Made by a program: the position numbers and the translations under genes | Part shown: positions 35,784-47,897 of the stretch, piece after piece | How the letters are laid out: each line of letters starts with the position of its first letter | Position numbering within the stretch: position 1 is the first letter of the stretch | The notes under the pieces: model-generated | The model's input: the letters and a program-made list of their open reading frames with translations, nothing else | What the model was told of the DNA's origin: nothing | The model's database searches: none | Assembly: GCA_000727475.1 (NCBI GenBank) | Contig: KL647310.1 | Span: 248,001 to 312,000 of the forward strand | Reading direction: 5' to 3' | DNA from: Sarcocystis neurona | Lineage: Eukaryota > Apicomplexa > Conoidasida > Eucoccidiorida > Sarcocystidae | Length of the DNA stretch: 64,000 nt

Positions 35784-38600
35784 TCTGTATATGTTGGAAT
35801 AACACAGAAAAAACCCTGCAAGGGTCAACACTGAAAGAAGGGACAAGATGAAAATTGTAACGGCGGAGGCGAAGAGGGGTACTTCAGTTTATTGATAACT
35901 AGGGAACAGGTATTGCAAGTCAAAACTGTGAAGCAAAGAAGTTGAGCAATTTGTCTTGGAGTAAGAAGAAACGCTGCAGTGAAAAAGACCAAGTCTCCCT
36001 TAGTGCAGCGTTGCGGACATGGGAAACAGAGGAGTCACATGAGTGCTCAGCAGACACACGTATCAGACTCAGTGCAGAATTAAAGTGAAGCCGAGAGATG
36101 AGGACAAGAATACACATAGATGTTGAATTTCCACTTTCGACAGTGTGGAAAACACAAGACAAACAATCGCATCCTACAGCAAGTCTGCACATGTCACTGA
36201 CGCACGAAACACAAAGCACAGAGCGAACAGCAAATAGGGACAGAAGCAATGGTTAGGTACTAAACGAGATAAGGTGTAAAGAGGAAACAGCAGCAACACA
36301 AGGCAACGCAGTATAATGAGGGGAATGAAAGCCGCATAGGATCAAATGCAGACAACGAGCTTACTGACGAAGTTCGTGGGAGGTGGCTGTAAAATTAACG
36401 CTTCGTCGTGGGTAGCAGAGTGCGCTGACCGCAAAGAGTGAGAAGAGTTGCGAGAGGAGATGTACAATTGACCGCTCTGCATGGGTAGGAGAGGGTGAAT
36501 TCCTTTAGTAGCGTGGAAGAAGGGTGCGTTTAGTGTTCTACGACGTTCGCGAAATTGACACTGATATACCCGCGGGACCTCGCAAAGCATCAGGCCGCAA
36601 AGGATTGACTCGACTCACCCACTAAGCTGTGTTTACTTACAAGTCGCAGAAAATTACCTAATGTGGTGAGTGAGCACGAGTCTACCCTGGGAGACTTCAA
36701 CCACAAAAACCCTCCCAGGTTGACAGTGTGCTCCAGGTGGGTCCAAGTACTCTGTTATGCGTGACTGTGGTTCCTGCGGCCCAGCTCTGTCCATATATAT
36801 ATATACATATATATGTGTGTATTTTTGGATACGGTGACGCCACTCGCTGTATGACAGGTGTACGGCAATGGGAATTTTGCAAAATCCCGTTGTCTGCCTC
36901 TTCAGATACAAGAGGAAGCACTCTACCAGCAATGCTCGAGAGAAGAGGGTGTGGGAAACATTGACGCACTATATATATATATATATGAAATCACTTCACA
37001 TTGAGGGCAGTGTGTGGGAAACAATGACGCATAATATATATGTATATGTAAACCGTTGCATATTCAGGGGAGAGTGTAAGAAACATTGACGCGCATAACA
37101 CATGTATATATATACACACATGTAAACTACCGCAGATGAATGGGGTTATGGGTAGGATAAGTAAGGTCACAGTGCACTGCTGCAGTTACCAGTGGAGTAC
37201 TGTGTGCGCATTAATCGCCACACGAACGAGTGTAGAGCTATGTTCGTTGGGATTGGTAACCTCCTACGCATGCATTCATATATACACGCATCTATAGATA
37301 TATGCATGAATGTATAAACAATGGGATGCGTGTACGCAGGGCGTACGTCCGCGTGCCGGATGCCTGAAGAAGCACGATTGCATACATATATATATATATA
37401 TTGTCAAGTATATGCACCTGGACCGTCAATGCACAAACGCCACGTGTACAGCTGGACACGCACATGAACGGGTGTAAGCACGTGTAGACCAATGAGCACA
37501 CGTGTACGCTTGTTCATGCGTGTGCGCACATACATAAATGATAGCCACAGGACGATGCCTTTGGGTCCGAATAAAGCCGCCCGTGTGGCGAGTACCGTTA
37601 ACGTGTGTTGGAGTAAGAGGAACCTGCGACAAATCTTTATGCGCTTGAAGCTCCTTTGCTGGACAGAGGCCCTCAATTGCCTTCGTTCTTCAGTGAGGAC
37701 AACTTTTTTTTCCACATATGGATCAAGCATTGCATGTAGCAATGTTCCCATGTGTGGACGAAATTGAGGAGCCTGACTGACTCGTACACCCGTGCAGGTG
37801 ACGTTTTTGCACAGTGTATCAAGTGCACGCATAAGCAATATTGGACGAGGTCACACGCAGATTTCGTAGCGTGTACGTGCACGTGCACATGCTTACACAT
37901 ACACGCACACGTATACTTCTATACCTGCATGCACGTGGTAGTCGTGGACACACGAGGAACTTGGTAGACCGGGTAGGTTGCTAAGGAGTGCACATGCGTG
38001 GCGCCAGGTGACTACCTATGCATATGGTTTGCGCACGGCTAACATAGCATGTGTGTGCGCAGTATGCGTAGCAGCGCATTTTCGCAGCAGCAAAGACATG
38101 TGCACAGTCGAGGATGCGCATCTCTTCGTAACATACCTATTCACGCACACGGTACTAGAATGAGGGAGACGCAAACGTGGCACCACACGCGCAAGTGGAA
38201 TTTCGTGTACGTAGCGTATGTCTACATGTAGCTGCGCCTATACAGACATACATAGATCACGTGAGTGAATATAAATGTGGACGAATGTACGTAGAGGTGT
38301 GCGTGCAAAATTTATTGGGTCAAGCTAGCTAACTATAGATCGATCTACCTACTTGTGTATTTTTGCCCCTCTCTATCCTACGTGGAAATGTGCAGATCCG
38401 TGTGTGTACCCACATACACCAGTGTACACGCATGGTTGTCCCTCTGTTGAGGAGCCACCCATGGATGCCTGTTGAGGTGTCCAGCGGTGGGTGTGCATAT
38501 TCAGAGAAATTCCCACCGGAGTAATTGTCTGGCAAATCAAAGTGTGCAGACTGCGGGTTTTCGCCTGCAAATCTTCTGCTGTCCCACATTTTGGCCATGG
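35784..38600. other. Intergenic stretch, no gene recognised
   Basis: There is no convincing exon. The stretch contains TATATG-type repeats (36,795-36,830; 36,970-37,130; 37,275-37,405), a 63-bp tandem repeat and long mixed sequence with only short, composition-driven ORFs. Confidence 0.5.
36949..37093. repeat. About 63-bp tandem repeat, three copies, intergenic
   Basis: GTGTGGGAAACATTGACGCA recurs at 36,949, 37,012 (GTGTGGGAAACAATGACGCA) and 37,074 (GTGTAAGAAACATTGACGCG), each followed by a TATATG run. Confidence 0.75.
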
Positions 38601-38615
38601 GAACCCAGGAGCAAG

Positions 38616-40484
38616 ATGCAGGAGCGGGCACGTCAAAAGCTTCGCCTAACAAAGTACGAGAAGCAACCAGATTTACTTTTCTCCCGCGAGTGTGCAGCTT
38701 GGCGTGAGCAATACACAGACGTATAGAGCTCTTGCAGACGAAGCAGCGGCGCTGCAGCTGCCTGTCATTGCACTGGACGGGAGAGGCAAGGGATTCAGTA
38801 CGTCATGTCTCCTTCAAAGATGTCTTTCCACCAACTCGCAGCTTCTAGATGTGTCAGTATTGTAAGACGACGTGCGAGGGTACAGGTGGACCCCCTCCTC
38901 TTTCGTTTTTGCATAATTTCCACCCTTCGCCCCGTATCGTCTCGCGGCGTCCTGCATTTCTGCACGGCGGTACCCCTCTGCCGCTCGCTGGCGGCCTGTG
39001 CTACTGCATGCGCGTGAATTGCTGGCGGCAGACCCCCAATGGGAAGTTCCTCTCTTTCTTGACGCCTTCCGTCAGCAGTCAGATAGTAAAGTGGTTTTCT
39101 TACTTTACACCGACGAGAGACCGTATCAAGCTTCCGATCCTACTTCTGGGTGAATTTCGAAGTTCGTGTGCTTCCGTCTGATTTCTTCACATCAAGCGAC
39201 ACGGCTGCGCACGATTCCTTTTCTTCCTTTCCTCACTTCAGACGACATTTTCTCAGAGCTGCGTGCTTGTGGCCATTTTCCAGTTCTTCCGGCGTAGCCA
39301 CAAACTTCCGGGTCCACGCTGCAGCTCTGCGGCTTTCTTTCCTGTGTACGTTGCGTACGCACACTCTTCTCCTCCCTCCGTCCCGCCAAGACAGATGACA
39401 TGGGTGGCGATATGCCGCGAACTTTCTTTCCTTGAGTCGTATCTTTCTCACAAGTGTGTAACGACAATAGTTTCTCCCTGTCTCGCCGCATCCCTCCCTA
39501 CAGCTGCATTTTGCCTCGGTTCGCTGTCTTTCCGTACTCGCTTCCGTTCAGCAGCATCCACATCTCTTCCAGCTGTACTCCTTGTCTACGCCTGTTTCCG
39601 CGCTCTTCGTAGTGGTGGTTTTCGTCTCTCCGTGCAGCAAACCACACGTGAATGTTTGACGACTTCCCCTTTCGCGCATTACGTGGAATCACTTCGCCCG
39701 CGTGTGCAGCGGGATATGGCTCACATCTGCTGAGTGATGTGTTTCCCCAGCTTTCCACAGTAAAACTGTCACTGTAGTGTTGCGCGCGCAGCAGCGATAA
39801 GCGTTACGTCGCATTTTCGCGGTGAATCTTCTTCTTCACCGACATCCTGCGACACCTTTCGGACACACTCCGAACGCTACACGCTTCAAGGCCCTTCCGG
39901 TACTCCGTCTGTGCCAGTTACACATTTAATTCTCTGTTGTCACACGGCAACTGGATAGTTGTGTATAATCAAGTTTTCCTTACTAGGTCAGAAATCTCTT
40001 CGCGCACACTTCCCATTTTGAAAAGATCGACGACAAACTGTCGGAGCTGCAGCGTTGCAACCATCAGAGACCGATGCAGGAGCCCAGAGCCCGTTTTTCC
40101 GCCATTACCTACCTGAAGAAAACTGTCTTGCCTTCGACCCGCGGGGGGTATCGCATTCTATGTGCCAAGAGGAAGTTAAACTGCGAACTAGTCTTCTCCT
40201 AGATTACCAATCTGTGTCCAAGCACACGTCTATACGCACGTGGAGTAAAAGTCTTGTGGTACGGGAAGAAAGGACGAAAAACTCCGTCTTTTCTTCGTAC
40301 ACGTACATGTCAGGGTGCGTCGCTCTCTGTGTGTACGTGTATCGTAACAGCTGGAGGACTCCAAAGGGCGAGACGCGTACACAGGAGAGAAGAAACAGAG
40401 AAAGAATTTCTCCCTGTCCGAGGACGAGAAAGAGAAGAAGAATTTTCAAGAACTCGCCACTTCTGTGAAGAACGAGCGTTTGTG
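38616..40484 (+). CDS. Candidate multi-exon gene, family unknown
   Basis: Exons that join in phase are 38616-38653 (MQERARQKLRLT), 38727-38797 (ALADEAAALQLPVIALDG and GRGKGFS) and 38842-38861 (TSRCVSI), bounded by good donors (GTACGA, GTACGT, GTAAGA) and introns of 44-73 bases. Later possible exons include 39029-39092 (TPNGKFLSFLTPSVSSQI), about 40,050-40,148 (LQPSETDAGAQSPFFRHYLP, ending at a GTATCG donor) and a last exon from about 40,390. There two frames compete: EKKQRKNFSLSEDEKEKK ending in TGA at about 40,484, or REETEKEFLPVRGRERE running on to about 40,520. I could not link all of these in one phase chain, so the gene is real-looking but unfinished. No domain was recognised. Confidence 0.35.
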
Positions 40485-40524
40485 AAGTGCGGAGGGCCAC
40501 GCACCGTTCTGCGTGCGTGAGAAA

Positions 40525-42140
40525 CCAACGAAGAACTCTCCGCCAGCAGTTCGCCGGGGTCTCTTCACTTCTTCTACGGCATGCTGGAAGAAACAAGTGA
40601 AGTTGGGAGAGCCGAAAATAGGAACACAGAAATTAGAGGGCCGCCTTCCTTTCCTGCCTTCTCCTTTGCCTTCCTTCGCTCCCTTTCGCTTTTGTTGTCC
40701 TCCCGGCTTACCACCTCCCGCGTCGCGGCCGTGCCACGCCCTTCCGCTGCGTAAACCACGTGGGAACTCGCGGACGTTTCAAGCAGCAACTCGAGCAGCC
40801 GCAGCACACGGGAGTGTCCTGCAGCAGCAGAGGGAGAGCGAAGCGACGTGCGTGGACCAACGCAGCTCTACGCACAGGTCTGGACGACTCCAGTAAGGCA
40901 GCTTAAAGAGGGGAAAAGAGCAAGAGGGCTGGCGGTGCTGTCTCTGTGCGCCTGCGTGAAAAAAGACAGGAGGGAGCATTTTCTTCAGCAGCGAGGGACA
41001 GAGAAGAGAGACCCAGACACCCGTGGCGTGTCTGTTTTTCGAGCCTTGTTGTTCCGTCCTCTCTGCTGATGCGGAAAAAGTGAACTTGTCAGTGTCTCTC
41101 CGCTTCTCAATACGTATGTACGTGCGTGTATGTGGAGAAGAAATCTGCATTCACGTAGACGTGTGTGTATGAGTGTGTCGCGCTGCGTAGGTGGAGGGTC
41201 ACTCCTAGGCACGTCCCTGCGCTCTTGTGGATAGGCCAGTGCAAGCACGTGTATGTAGTTGGGTAGGAGAAAGTTGCTTCCTTTCTCAGGAAGGGGCGAC
41301 CCGGAGGGAGAAGAGAGGTATTGCTGCGGGTGGAGAAGACGCGAACGCGGCGAGAAGCTGACACACGACAGCGACAGCGAGCGAAACTGCATACGCAGCA
41401 GCGGATCCACAGCAGCGGGTCGGCAGCAACAGCGGGTCGGCAGCAACAGCGGGTCGGCAGCAACAGCGGGTCGGCAGCAACAGCGGGTCGGCAGCAACAG
41501 CGGGTCGGCAGCAACAGCGGGTCGGCAGCAACAGCGGGTCGGCAGCAACGGGTCGGCTGCAACGGGTCGGCAGCGACGGGTCGACAACAGCAGAGAGGGC
41601 GAGCCGGAGCAGCACCCGAGTATAAAGAAGCGCACGTGGAAACCAGCAGACACGTGGAGTGTACAAATCATCTGCCCGTGGAAGTCCCCAAGTACAGAAC
41701 TGCACGTACATGGGTGTCTCTCTGCAGTCCATAGAGAAGTAGACGCGCACACATGGGTATACATACATGTGTGTAGCCGCGCCTGGTGGACTGCTAGCCT
41801 GCTGCGGCGCGTGCAGCCTTCCTCTGTACGCGGCGAAGCTTCCGCATCTCACAGGGAGATCTGCGAGTACTGCTGCACGTCCCACGCAGCGAACCTCCCC
41901 CAGCAGCGGCATCTTGTCTACACACACATATGCAGCAGCACGCGTTTCCCCCACACCTATCGTCAGCATGCGCACATACATACATGTATGTGTATGGTGT
42001 GTACATACATGCAGGTGTCAAGCTGCAGAAGAGAGCGGCGCAGGTGACCGGGAGGAAGTGGAAGAAGAACTGGGACGCAGCCACTTGAGCTCTGCGCAGC
42101 AGCGGCAGACGGCTCTGCCTGCATTTTAGCTGCGCCCCGG
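40525..42140. other. Region without a recognised gene
   Basis: The stretch is mixed-composition DNA that becomes repeat-rich again from about 41,400. Apart from the 17-bp minisatellite I see only short unsupported ORFs and scattered CAG runs from about 42,140. Confidence 0.45.
41417..41590. repeat. 17-bp minisatellite shortening to 14-bp units
   Basis: GGGTCGGCAGCAACAGC is repeated about eight times without change from 41,417. It is followed by 14-base variants (GGGTCGGCAGCAAC, GGGTCGGCTGCAAC, GGGTCGGCAGCGAC) and a shorter last unit. Because 17 is not a multiple of three, the array passes through all frames, giving 17-residue repeats on both strands and long stop-free frames that need not be genes. 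Confidence 0.85.
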
Positions 42141-42141
42141 C

Positions 42142-45100
42142 AACAGCAGCGGCATCGCAGAGAGAGAGAGCAGCAGCGGCAGCGACCGCAGCAACAGGAG
42201 GAGCTGCAGCACCGCAGGAAGAGAGAGAGCAGCAGCGGAAGCGACAGGAGACATAACAGCAGCAGGGCCGCATGTAGATAGATAGAGAGCGCAACGGCAA
42301 CAGCAGCAGGCCGAGGTGCGGCAACCACAGGTGAAAGTGGAGGGACTGCAGCAGAAGAAGGAGCAGCACGCCTCGCAGCGGCAGGAACAGCAGTCACCGG
42401 CCCAAGAGGCCGAGCAGCAGCAGCAACGAGAGCAGCGTCACGTAAAGCCAGGTACTTCCCGCTGTTTCTCGGTACTTTCCTGGGAGCGCCGCCCCGTCGC
42501 AAGCGGAACGCGTTGTCGCCTGCTGCTGTTGCTGCCGCGCCTGCCGCTCTCCGACACCCGTCTGGACCGCTGCTGGGCTGCGTGGGCTTGCCCCCTCCTT
42601 TTCTTCTACTTCTTTTTCTTCTTGTTCGGTGACTGGTGGCAGCAACTGCTGCAGAGGAAGCAACAGCTGCAGCACATCGACGGACTGCAGCAGCAACGCG
42701 GCAATCTGCAGGAGCCTCCTGCTGCGCCACTCGTATGCGGCTGGGCAGCAGCCACGGAAATTTTTCTTCCTGCGTTTCCATGACTGAAGAGCGGTGTCTC
42801 CAGTTGATCCGCAGCAGCAGCAGCAGGAAGAAATCTGCGCCTCCCGTGTGCGTGCAGCGCTGCCTGCTGCAGAGACCCTATCTGCTACCGTCACGGCAGC
42901 AGCATCAGCAGCAGCAGGAGGCAGGGCCTACGTGGGTGTTTCTTCACCTTCCTGCTGTCCTCAGCTGCCTGCCTGCTCTTCTTCTTCCGTCTCTTCTGCC
43001 GCAGTACGCCGAAGGAAGACTTTCGAGTCACGACAGCAGGAGCAGCGACGCAGCAGCAGCGACGCAGCAGCAGAGCCGGTGTTGCTGTGCGGTGACGCCC
43101 CAGCGTCCCTGTCCCGCAGCAGCAGGAGGACGCACGACAGGAGCAGCGAGAGCAAAAGCAGCGCAGCTGTAGCAGCAGCACACTCTTCTTCGAACAGCGG
43201 GGACCTCACCGCTGCTGCTTGCCATATGCGTGGTACATGGCCACGCTCCGCAAACGACAGACGAGGAGTTACTGCTTCAGCGGGAAGCTTCTCCACACGC
43301 ACCACCCGCGCGGCGATCGCAACTGGAACAGCAGCCGCGACAGAAGCAACAGCAGCAGCACCAAGGACGTGCCCCGACAGCAGGAGAAGGCAGCAGCAGA
43401 AACAGCAGGCGAACAGGAGCCAACGCAACAGTTTCAAGGACAACCGCAGCAGGAAGTGCAGCAGCAGCGGCAGCAACAGGAGCAATAAGAGCACGAGGAA
43501 GAGGAGCAGAATCAAGGACGAGGAGAGGGACAACAGCAGGAGGCGCAGCAGCGTGAAGAGCTGCAGAACTCTTCCGGCGACAATGATGTTACCGTTGCTC
43601 GTGGTAGCAGCAACACCAGCAAGAGGAGCAGCAGGCACAGGCAGGAGCTGCAGCAAGAAACGAGACGGACTGACTTTGTCGCTTCTGGTGCAGAAGAAGA
43701 AAAGCGGACAGCAGCGGCGCATCGCAAGCTCTCAGCTGGGGCGCTGCAGCAGGAGCTGAAACAGGGAAGGGCGCAGCCTCGCACGCAGCATCAACGGTGG
43801 CGAGTTGCAGCTACTGTTGCTGGACCGGGTGCTGCTGCTGCTGCACGAAGGGAAGGGGGGGAAGCATACGCGCCAGGAAGCAAAACGCTTGTCGTTGCTG
43901 TCTTCTGCCGTCTATGAGGAGCATTGCCAGACCCACACGAATTTCAAAGAAGGGCAGCGCAGGGGTTCTCTTTCTCACGCCCGCAGCAGCGAAGCAGCAG
44001 CAACAGCAAGCACCAGTTGTTACTGCAGCAACGGAATACCCACCAGGCTGTGAGGGGAGCAACAGCAGAGGAGGTGGCAGCACCAGGCGGGGCCGAACAA
44101 TTAATCAGTTACCTGCTTCTCTTCCTCGAAGACTCACATCCGCGAAGCCTGCGCCTGCAGGAGCAAGGTGGCTTGCTGCTGCTGCTGCTGCTGAAGTCGC
44201 TGCTGCTGGGGGCGCCGCGGCTGCTGCTCTGGACACTCGCCGCAGCAGCAGCGAGGCTCCTGCTGCTGCTGGCGACTGCAGGAGGAGGCACGCAGCAGCG
44301 GTCAAGAGGAAGAGCAGCGCTACTGCTGCAGGAAGAAGAACCAGCAGCAGCAGGAAGCAACGCAGTAACAGCAGGAGCAGAGCCGGACGTAGCAGCAGCG
44401 TCGCGCAACCCAAGACACAGCAGCTGCCAGGCTCGGGGGAGCAGAGCGACCCGGCGGGAAGGAGGCAACAGCAGCGGGCAGCAACACACGCCAGAGGGAC
44501 TTGGCACGAAGGGAGGAGGAACCAGCTTCGCAAGGAAAGGAAGCAGCAGCAGCACCGACACGCTCACCAACAGCGAACGGAGGAGCTGCAGCAGCAGCAG
44601 AAAAAGCGGAAGCTGGAGAGGCAGGAACGGCTGCTGCAGGAGGAGAAGCAGGCGCAGTACCACCGTACGTCGCCGGAGAAGCAACGGGAGGAGGAGGAGA
44701 AGACGACGCAGAAGGAGGAGTATAAAAGAAAACCGAAGCAGCTGCTGCAGAGGGGAAGACAGCTACTGCGAGGAAGGGGTCGCGCAGTGCATGTTGTCCG
44801 AGTGCAGCTGGGACAGCGGAAGCTGGTCTGTGCCGGGGAAGCCACGGCGCGGAGGAGCAGACAGCAGCACGAGAGGACGGCTGTCCTGCCCTGCGCAGAC
44901 GCAGAGTCAAAGAATTCGATAGCAGCGGCTGCAGCAGCACCTGCGCGTCCTCGGCTGCATGCAGCTTCGTCGACGTCCAAAGACGCAGCAGCGCCAGCAG
45001 CAGACGCCAGCCGCAGATCGTGGGACAGCAGCGTCGACGAGGAAGAAGAAAAAGAAGTCGAGCGACGGCGAACGCGCATCCCCAAGCCGTGCAGCAGCAG

Positions 45101-47149
45101 CCGTAGCCGCGGTAGGGGCTGCACGCTGTCCAACAGCGAAAGCAGCAACAGCAAGAGCAGGAGGAGAAGCAGCAGCAGGGGCACGAGGAGGAGAGGCGGC
45201 AGCAGCAGCGAGAACGGCAGCGGCAGCAGGGAGAGCCAGAAGGGAAGCAGCGGCAAGAGTCGGGGGAGGCAAAGCAGCAACAGGAACAGCAGCAACGTAG
45301 ACAAGCGAATGAGGTCGAGCAAGAGAGATTCAGAAAGGCACCATAGCAGCGAGAAGGACGCGCGGCAGGGGGCCCTGAGGAAGCGGAGGCGCGAGGCTTC
45401 TGGTGTGTTGAAGAGGGGCAGCAGCAGGAAGAGCAGCACCGAGAGACGCATGGGCAACAGCAGCAGCGAGGGCGTGAGGCAGCGGAGAAGCAGTAGGAGT
45501 AATGGCAGCAGCAAGAGCAGGACGAGGAGAAGCAGCAGCGGCAGACGCGTGAAGAGCGACAGAGGCGGCAGCGGCAGCGACAGCGGCAGCAGTAGCAGCG
45601 GGCGAAGAAGCAGCAACAGCAGCGGCGACAGCCGCACCAAGGGCATGGGCAACAGTGGCAGCACCTCCGCCATTACAGAGACGAAGCGCAGCAGGAGCCG
45701 GAACAGGAAAAGCAGTAGTGACAAAAGCCGTCGCCGTAGGGGCAGCAGGGGCAGTGGGAGAAGCACCATTAGTAGCAGCAGGAGTGCAAGTAGCGCTAGC
45801 AGAGGCAGCTTCAGCAGCAGGAAAAGCGCCAGCAGCAGCAACAGGAGACGCAGCAGCGCCGGCAGGAAGGCCGACAGCAGCAGCAGGAAGCGCAGCAGCA
45901 GCAGCAGAAGCGGCAGCAGTAGAAGCGGGAGCAGCAGAGGCGGCAGTAACAGAAGCGGCAGCAGCAGCAGCGGCAGCAAAGGGGAGGCAGCAGCAGCAGA
46001 AGCGGCAGCANNNNNNNNNNNNNNNNNNNNNNNNNNNNNNNNNNNNNNNNNNNNNNNNNNNNNNNNNNNNNNNNNNNNNNNNNNNNNNNNNNNNNNNNNN
46101 NNNNNNNNNNNNNNNNNNNNNNNNNNNNNNNNNNNNNNNNNNNNNNNNNNNNNNNNNNNNNNNNNNNNNNNNNNNNNNNNNNNNNNNNNNNNNNNNNNNN
46201 NNNNNNNNNNNNNNNNNNNNNNNNNNNNNNNNNNNNNNNNNNNNNNNNNNNNNNNNNNNNNNNNNNNNNNNNNNNNNNNNNNNNNNNNNNNNNNNNNNNN
46301 NNNNNNNNNNNNNNNNNNNNNNNNNNNNNNNNNNNNNNNNNNNNNNNNNNNNNNNNNNNNNNNNNNNNNNNNNNNNNNNNNNNNNNNNNNNNNNNNNNNN
46401 NNNNNNNNNNNNNNNNNNNNNNNNNNNNNNNNNNNNNNNNNNNNNNNNNNNNNNNNNNNNNNNNNNNNNNNNNNNNNNNNNNNNNNNNNNNNNNNNNNNN
46501 NNNNNNNNNNNNNNNNNNNNNNNNNNNNNNNNNNNNNNNNNNNNNNNNNNNNNNNNNNNNNNNNNNNNNNNNNNNNNNNNNNNNNNNNNNNNNNNNNNNN
46601 NNNNNNNNNNNNNNNNNNNNNNNNNNNNNNNNNNNNNNNNNNNNNNNNNNNNNNNNNNNNNNNNNNNNNNNNNNNNNNNNNNNNNNNNNNNNNNGAAGCG
46701 GCAGCAGCGGGAGCGGCAGCAGCGGGAGCGGCATCAGCGGGAGCGGCGGCAGCGGAGGCGGCAGCAGCAGGAGTGGCAGCAGCAGGAGCGGCAGCAGCAG
46801 GAGCGGCAGCAGCAGGAGCGGCAGCAGCAGGAGCGGCAGCAGCAGCAGGAGAAAGAGCAGTAGCGTTAGGAGCGGGAATAGAGATGTGGGAACTATTAAG
46901 GAGAGAAGTGAGGAAAGTGCTCGAGTGCAGCAGAAGAAGCGGAAGCAGAAGGCGCAGCAGCAGCAGCAGAGGAAGAAGAAGCCGCGCACTGATGCTTCTC
47001 GTAGGAGAACCATGGGATCCACGAGCGAGGAGGACCACAGCGTCTCTGCAGCAGGCGCAGCAGCTGCAGCAGCACGTGCGACCTCTTCCACTTCCTTTTT
47101 CTCCAGCAGCAGCAGTCACCGCAGCGCAGCCTTCTCAATCTCTGCTGGT
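42142..47149 (+). CDS. Gln/Ser/Arg-rich plus-strand coding candidate, exon limits unresolved
   Basis: CAG triplets dominate the plus strand, as in exons elsewhere in the window. The best single frame is open from about 43,800 to 47,149, where an SQSLL|GTAATA donor in phase 0 precedes a CTG-rich intron-like stretch. Within it, HRHAHQQRTEELQQQQKKRK and LERQERLLQEEKQAQYHRTS (about 44,550-44,680), SRRSWDSSVDEEEEKEVERR (about 45,010-45,070) and many Ser-Arg runs look coded rather than random. Upstream pieces in other frames (for example VKVEGLQQKKEQHASQRQEQ at about 42,325-42,390, and GHAPQTTDEELLLQREASPH at about 43,240) suggest further exons. The frame crosses a 684-base N gap, so its continuity is not proven. 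It could be a long N-terminal part of the RBBP4-like gene downstream or a separate gene. Confidence 0.35.
46011..46694. other. Assembly gap (684 N)
   Basis: An unbroken run of N is flanked on both sides by AGC/GGC/GCA repeats, so the assembly broke inside a triplet repeat. The true length is unknown. Frames that read through it on either strand are artefacts of N being translated as X. Confidence 0.97.
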
Positions 47150-47897
47150 AATACTCTCTTACTAAGTCTCCTTAACAGCTACCACTTGCGTGCTCGGCTA
47201 GTGCGTCTGCTGTTGCGTGTGGCGTGCCTCTTGCTGCCACGATGCTGCTGCAGCTGCCGCTGCTGCTCCTGCCGCTGCCGTTTCCGCTGCTGCTGCTGCC
47301 GCTCCTGCTGCCGCTGCTGCTGCTTCCGCTGGTCCTGCTGCGGGTGCCGCTTTTGCTGGTGCTGGCTATGGTACTGTTGTTTATTCCCCTGCGGGAACTG
47401 GTAGCACTTCTGTGCGCCCTCTGCGGCTCCTCGTTCCGCCTCTCTTCTGCAGCTCCTGCTGCACCCCTGCTGCTGCTGGCGCTGCTAGATGCCTGCTGCG
47501 GCTGCTCCTTCTCCCGCCCCCTGTGCCGCTGCTGTAGGTATTCTTTCCCTGCGTCTCCACGTGTCCGTCTCTGCTGCTGCTGCACTGCCGCGTTTCGTGC
47601 TGCTGCTGTGTTGTGCCCTTCGTTCCTGCTGCTGTCTTCACTTTCCGTTGTGTTGCTGTGGTCCTGCGTGGTGCTGCTGAAAGTGCTGCTGCCGACGCTG
47701 CAGCAGGGCTGCTATCTGCTCCCAGCGACCGGCCGCTGCGCCGCCTTTGGCCGCTGCTGCCGCTGCTGCTGCTGCGTGTTGTGTATGAGTGGGGCGTTGT
47801 GCTGCGGCGGTTACTGCTTTCTTGCTGCGCAGGCGGTGGCAGCAGCTTTAAGCGCGACAGAGCTTCTGCAGCTTCCTTAACTTTACTACTTGCTAAG
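47150..47897 (+). other. CTG-rich stretch, probably intron
   Basis: The stretch lies between the GTAATA donor at 47,150 and a TTTACTACTTGCTAAG acceptor-like site at 47,897. It is dense in CTG on the plus strand, like the proven introns of the gene that follows. Plus-strand frames here give only Cys/Leu/Ala runs. Confidence 0.45.

Noticed and set aside
36795..37410. TATATG runs as telomeric repeat
   Set aside because: They are irregular alternating AT-rich microsatellite without the TTTAGGG-type unit expected of coccidian telomeres, and they lie inside the contig.
41417..41590. CRISPR-like regular repeat
   Set aside because: The repeats are directly head-to-tail with no unique spacers, and the DNA is eukaryotic. 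It is a minisatellite.
42394..42894. Minus-strand frame with SVDVLQLLLPLQQLLPPV
   Set aside because: It looks helix-like but has no start, splice partner or family match, and the surrounding plus strand has exon-type CAG. I left it uncalled.
44564..47119. Minus-strand 851-codon frame across the N gap
   Set aside because: It is continuous only because N is translated as X, and it consists of Leu/Pro/Ala runs from CTG reading. The plus strand has the exon-type CAG orientation.
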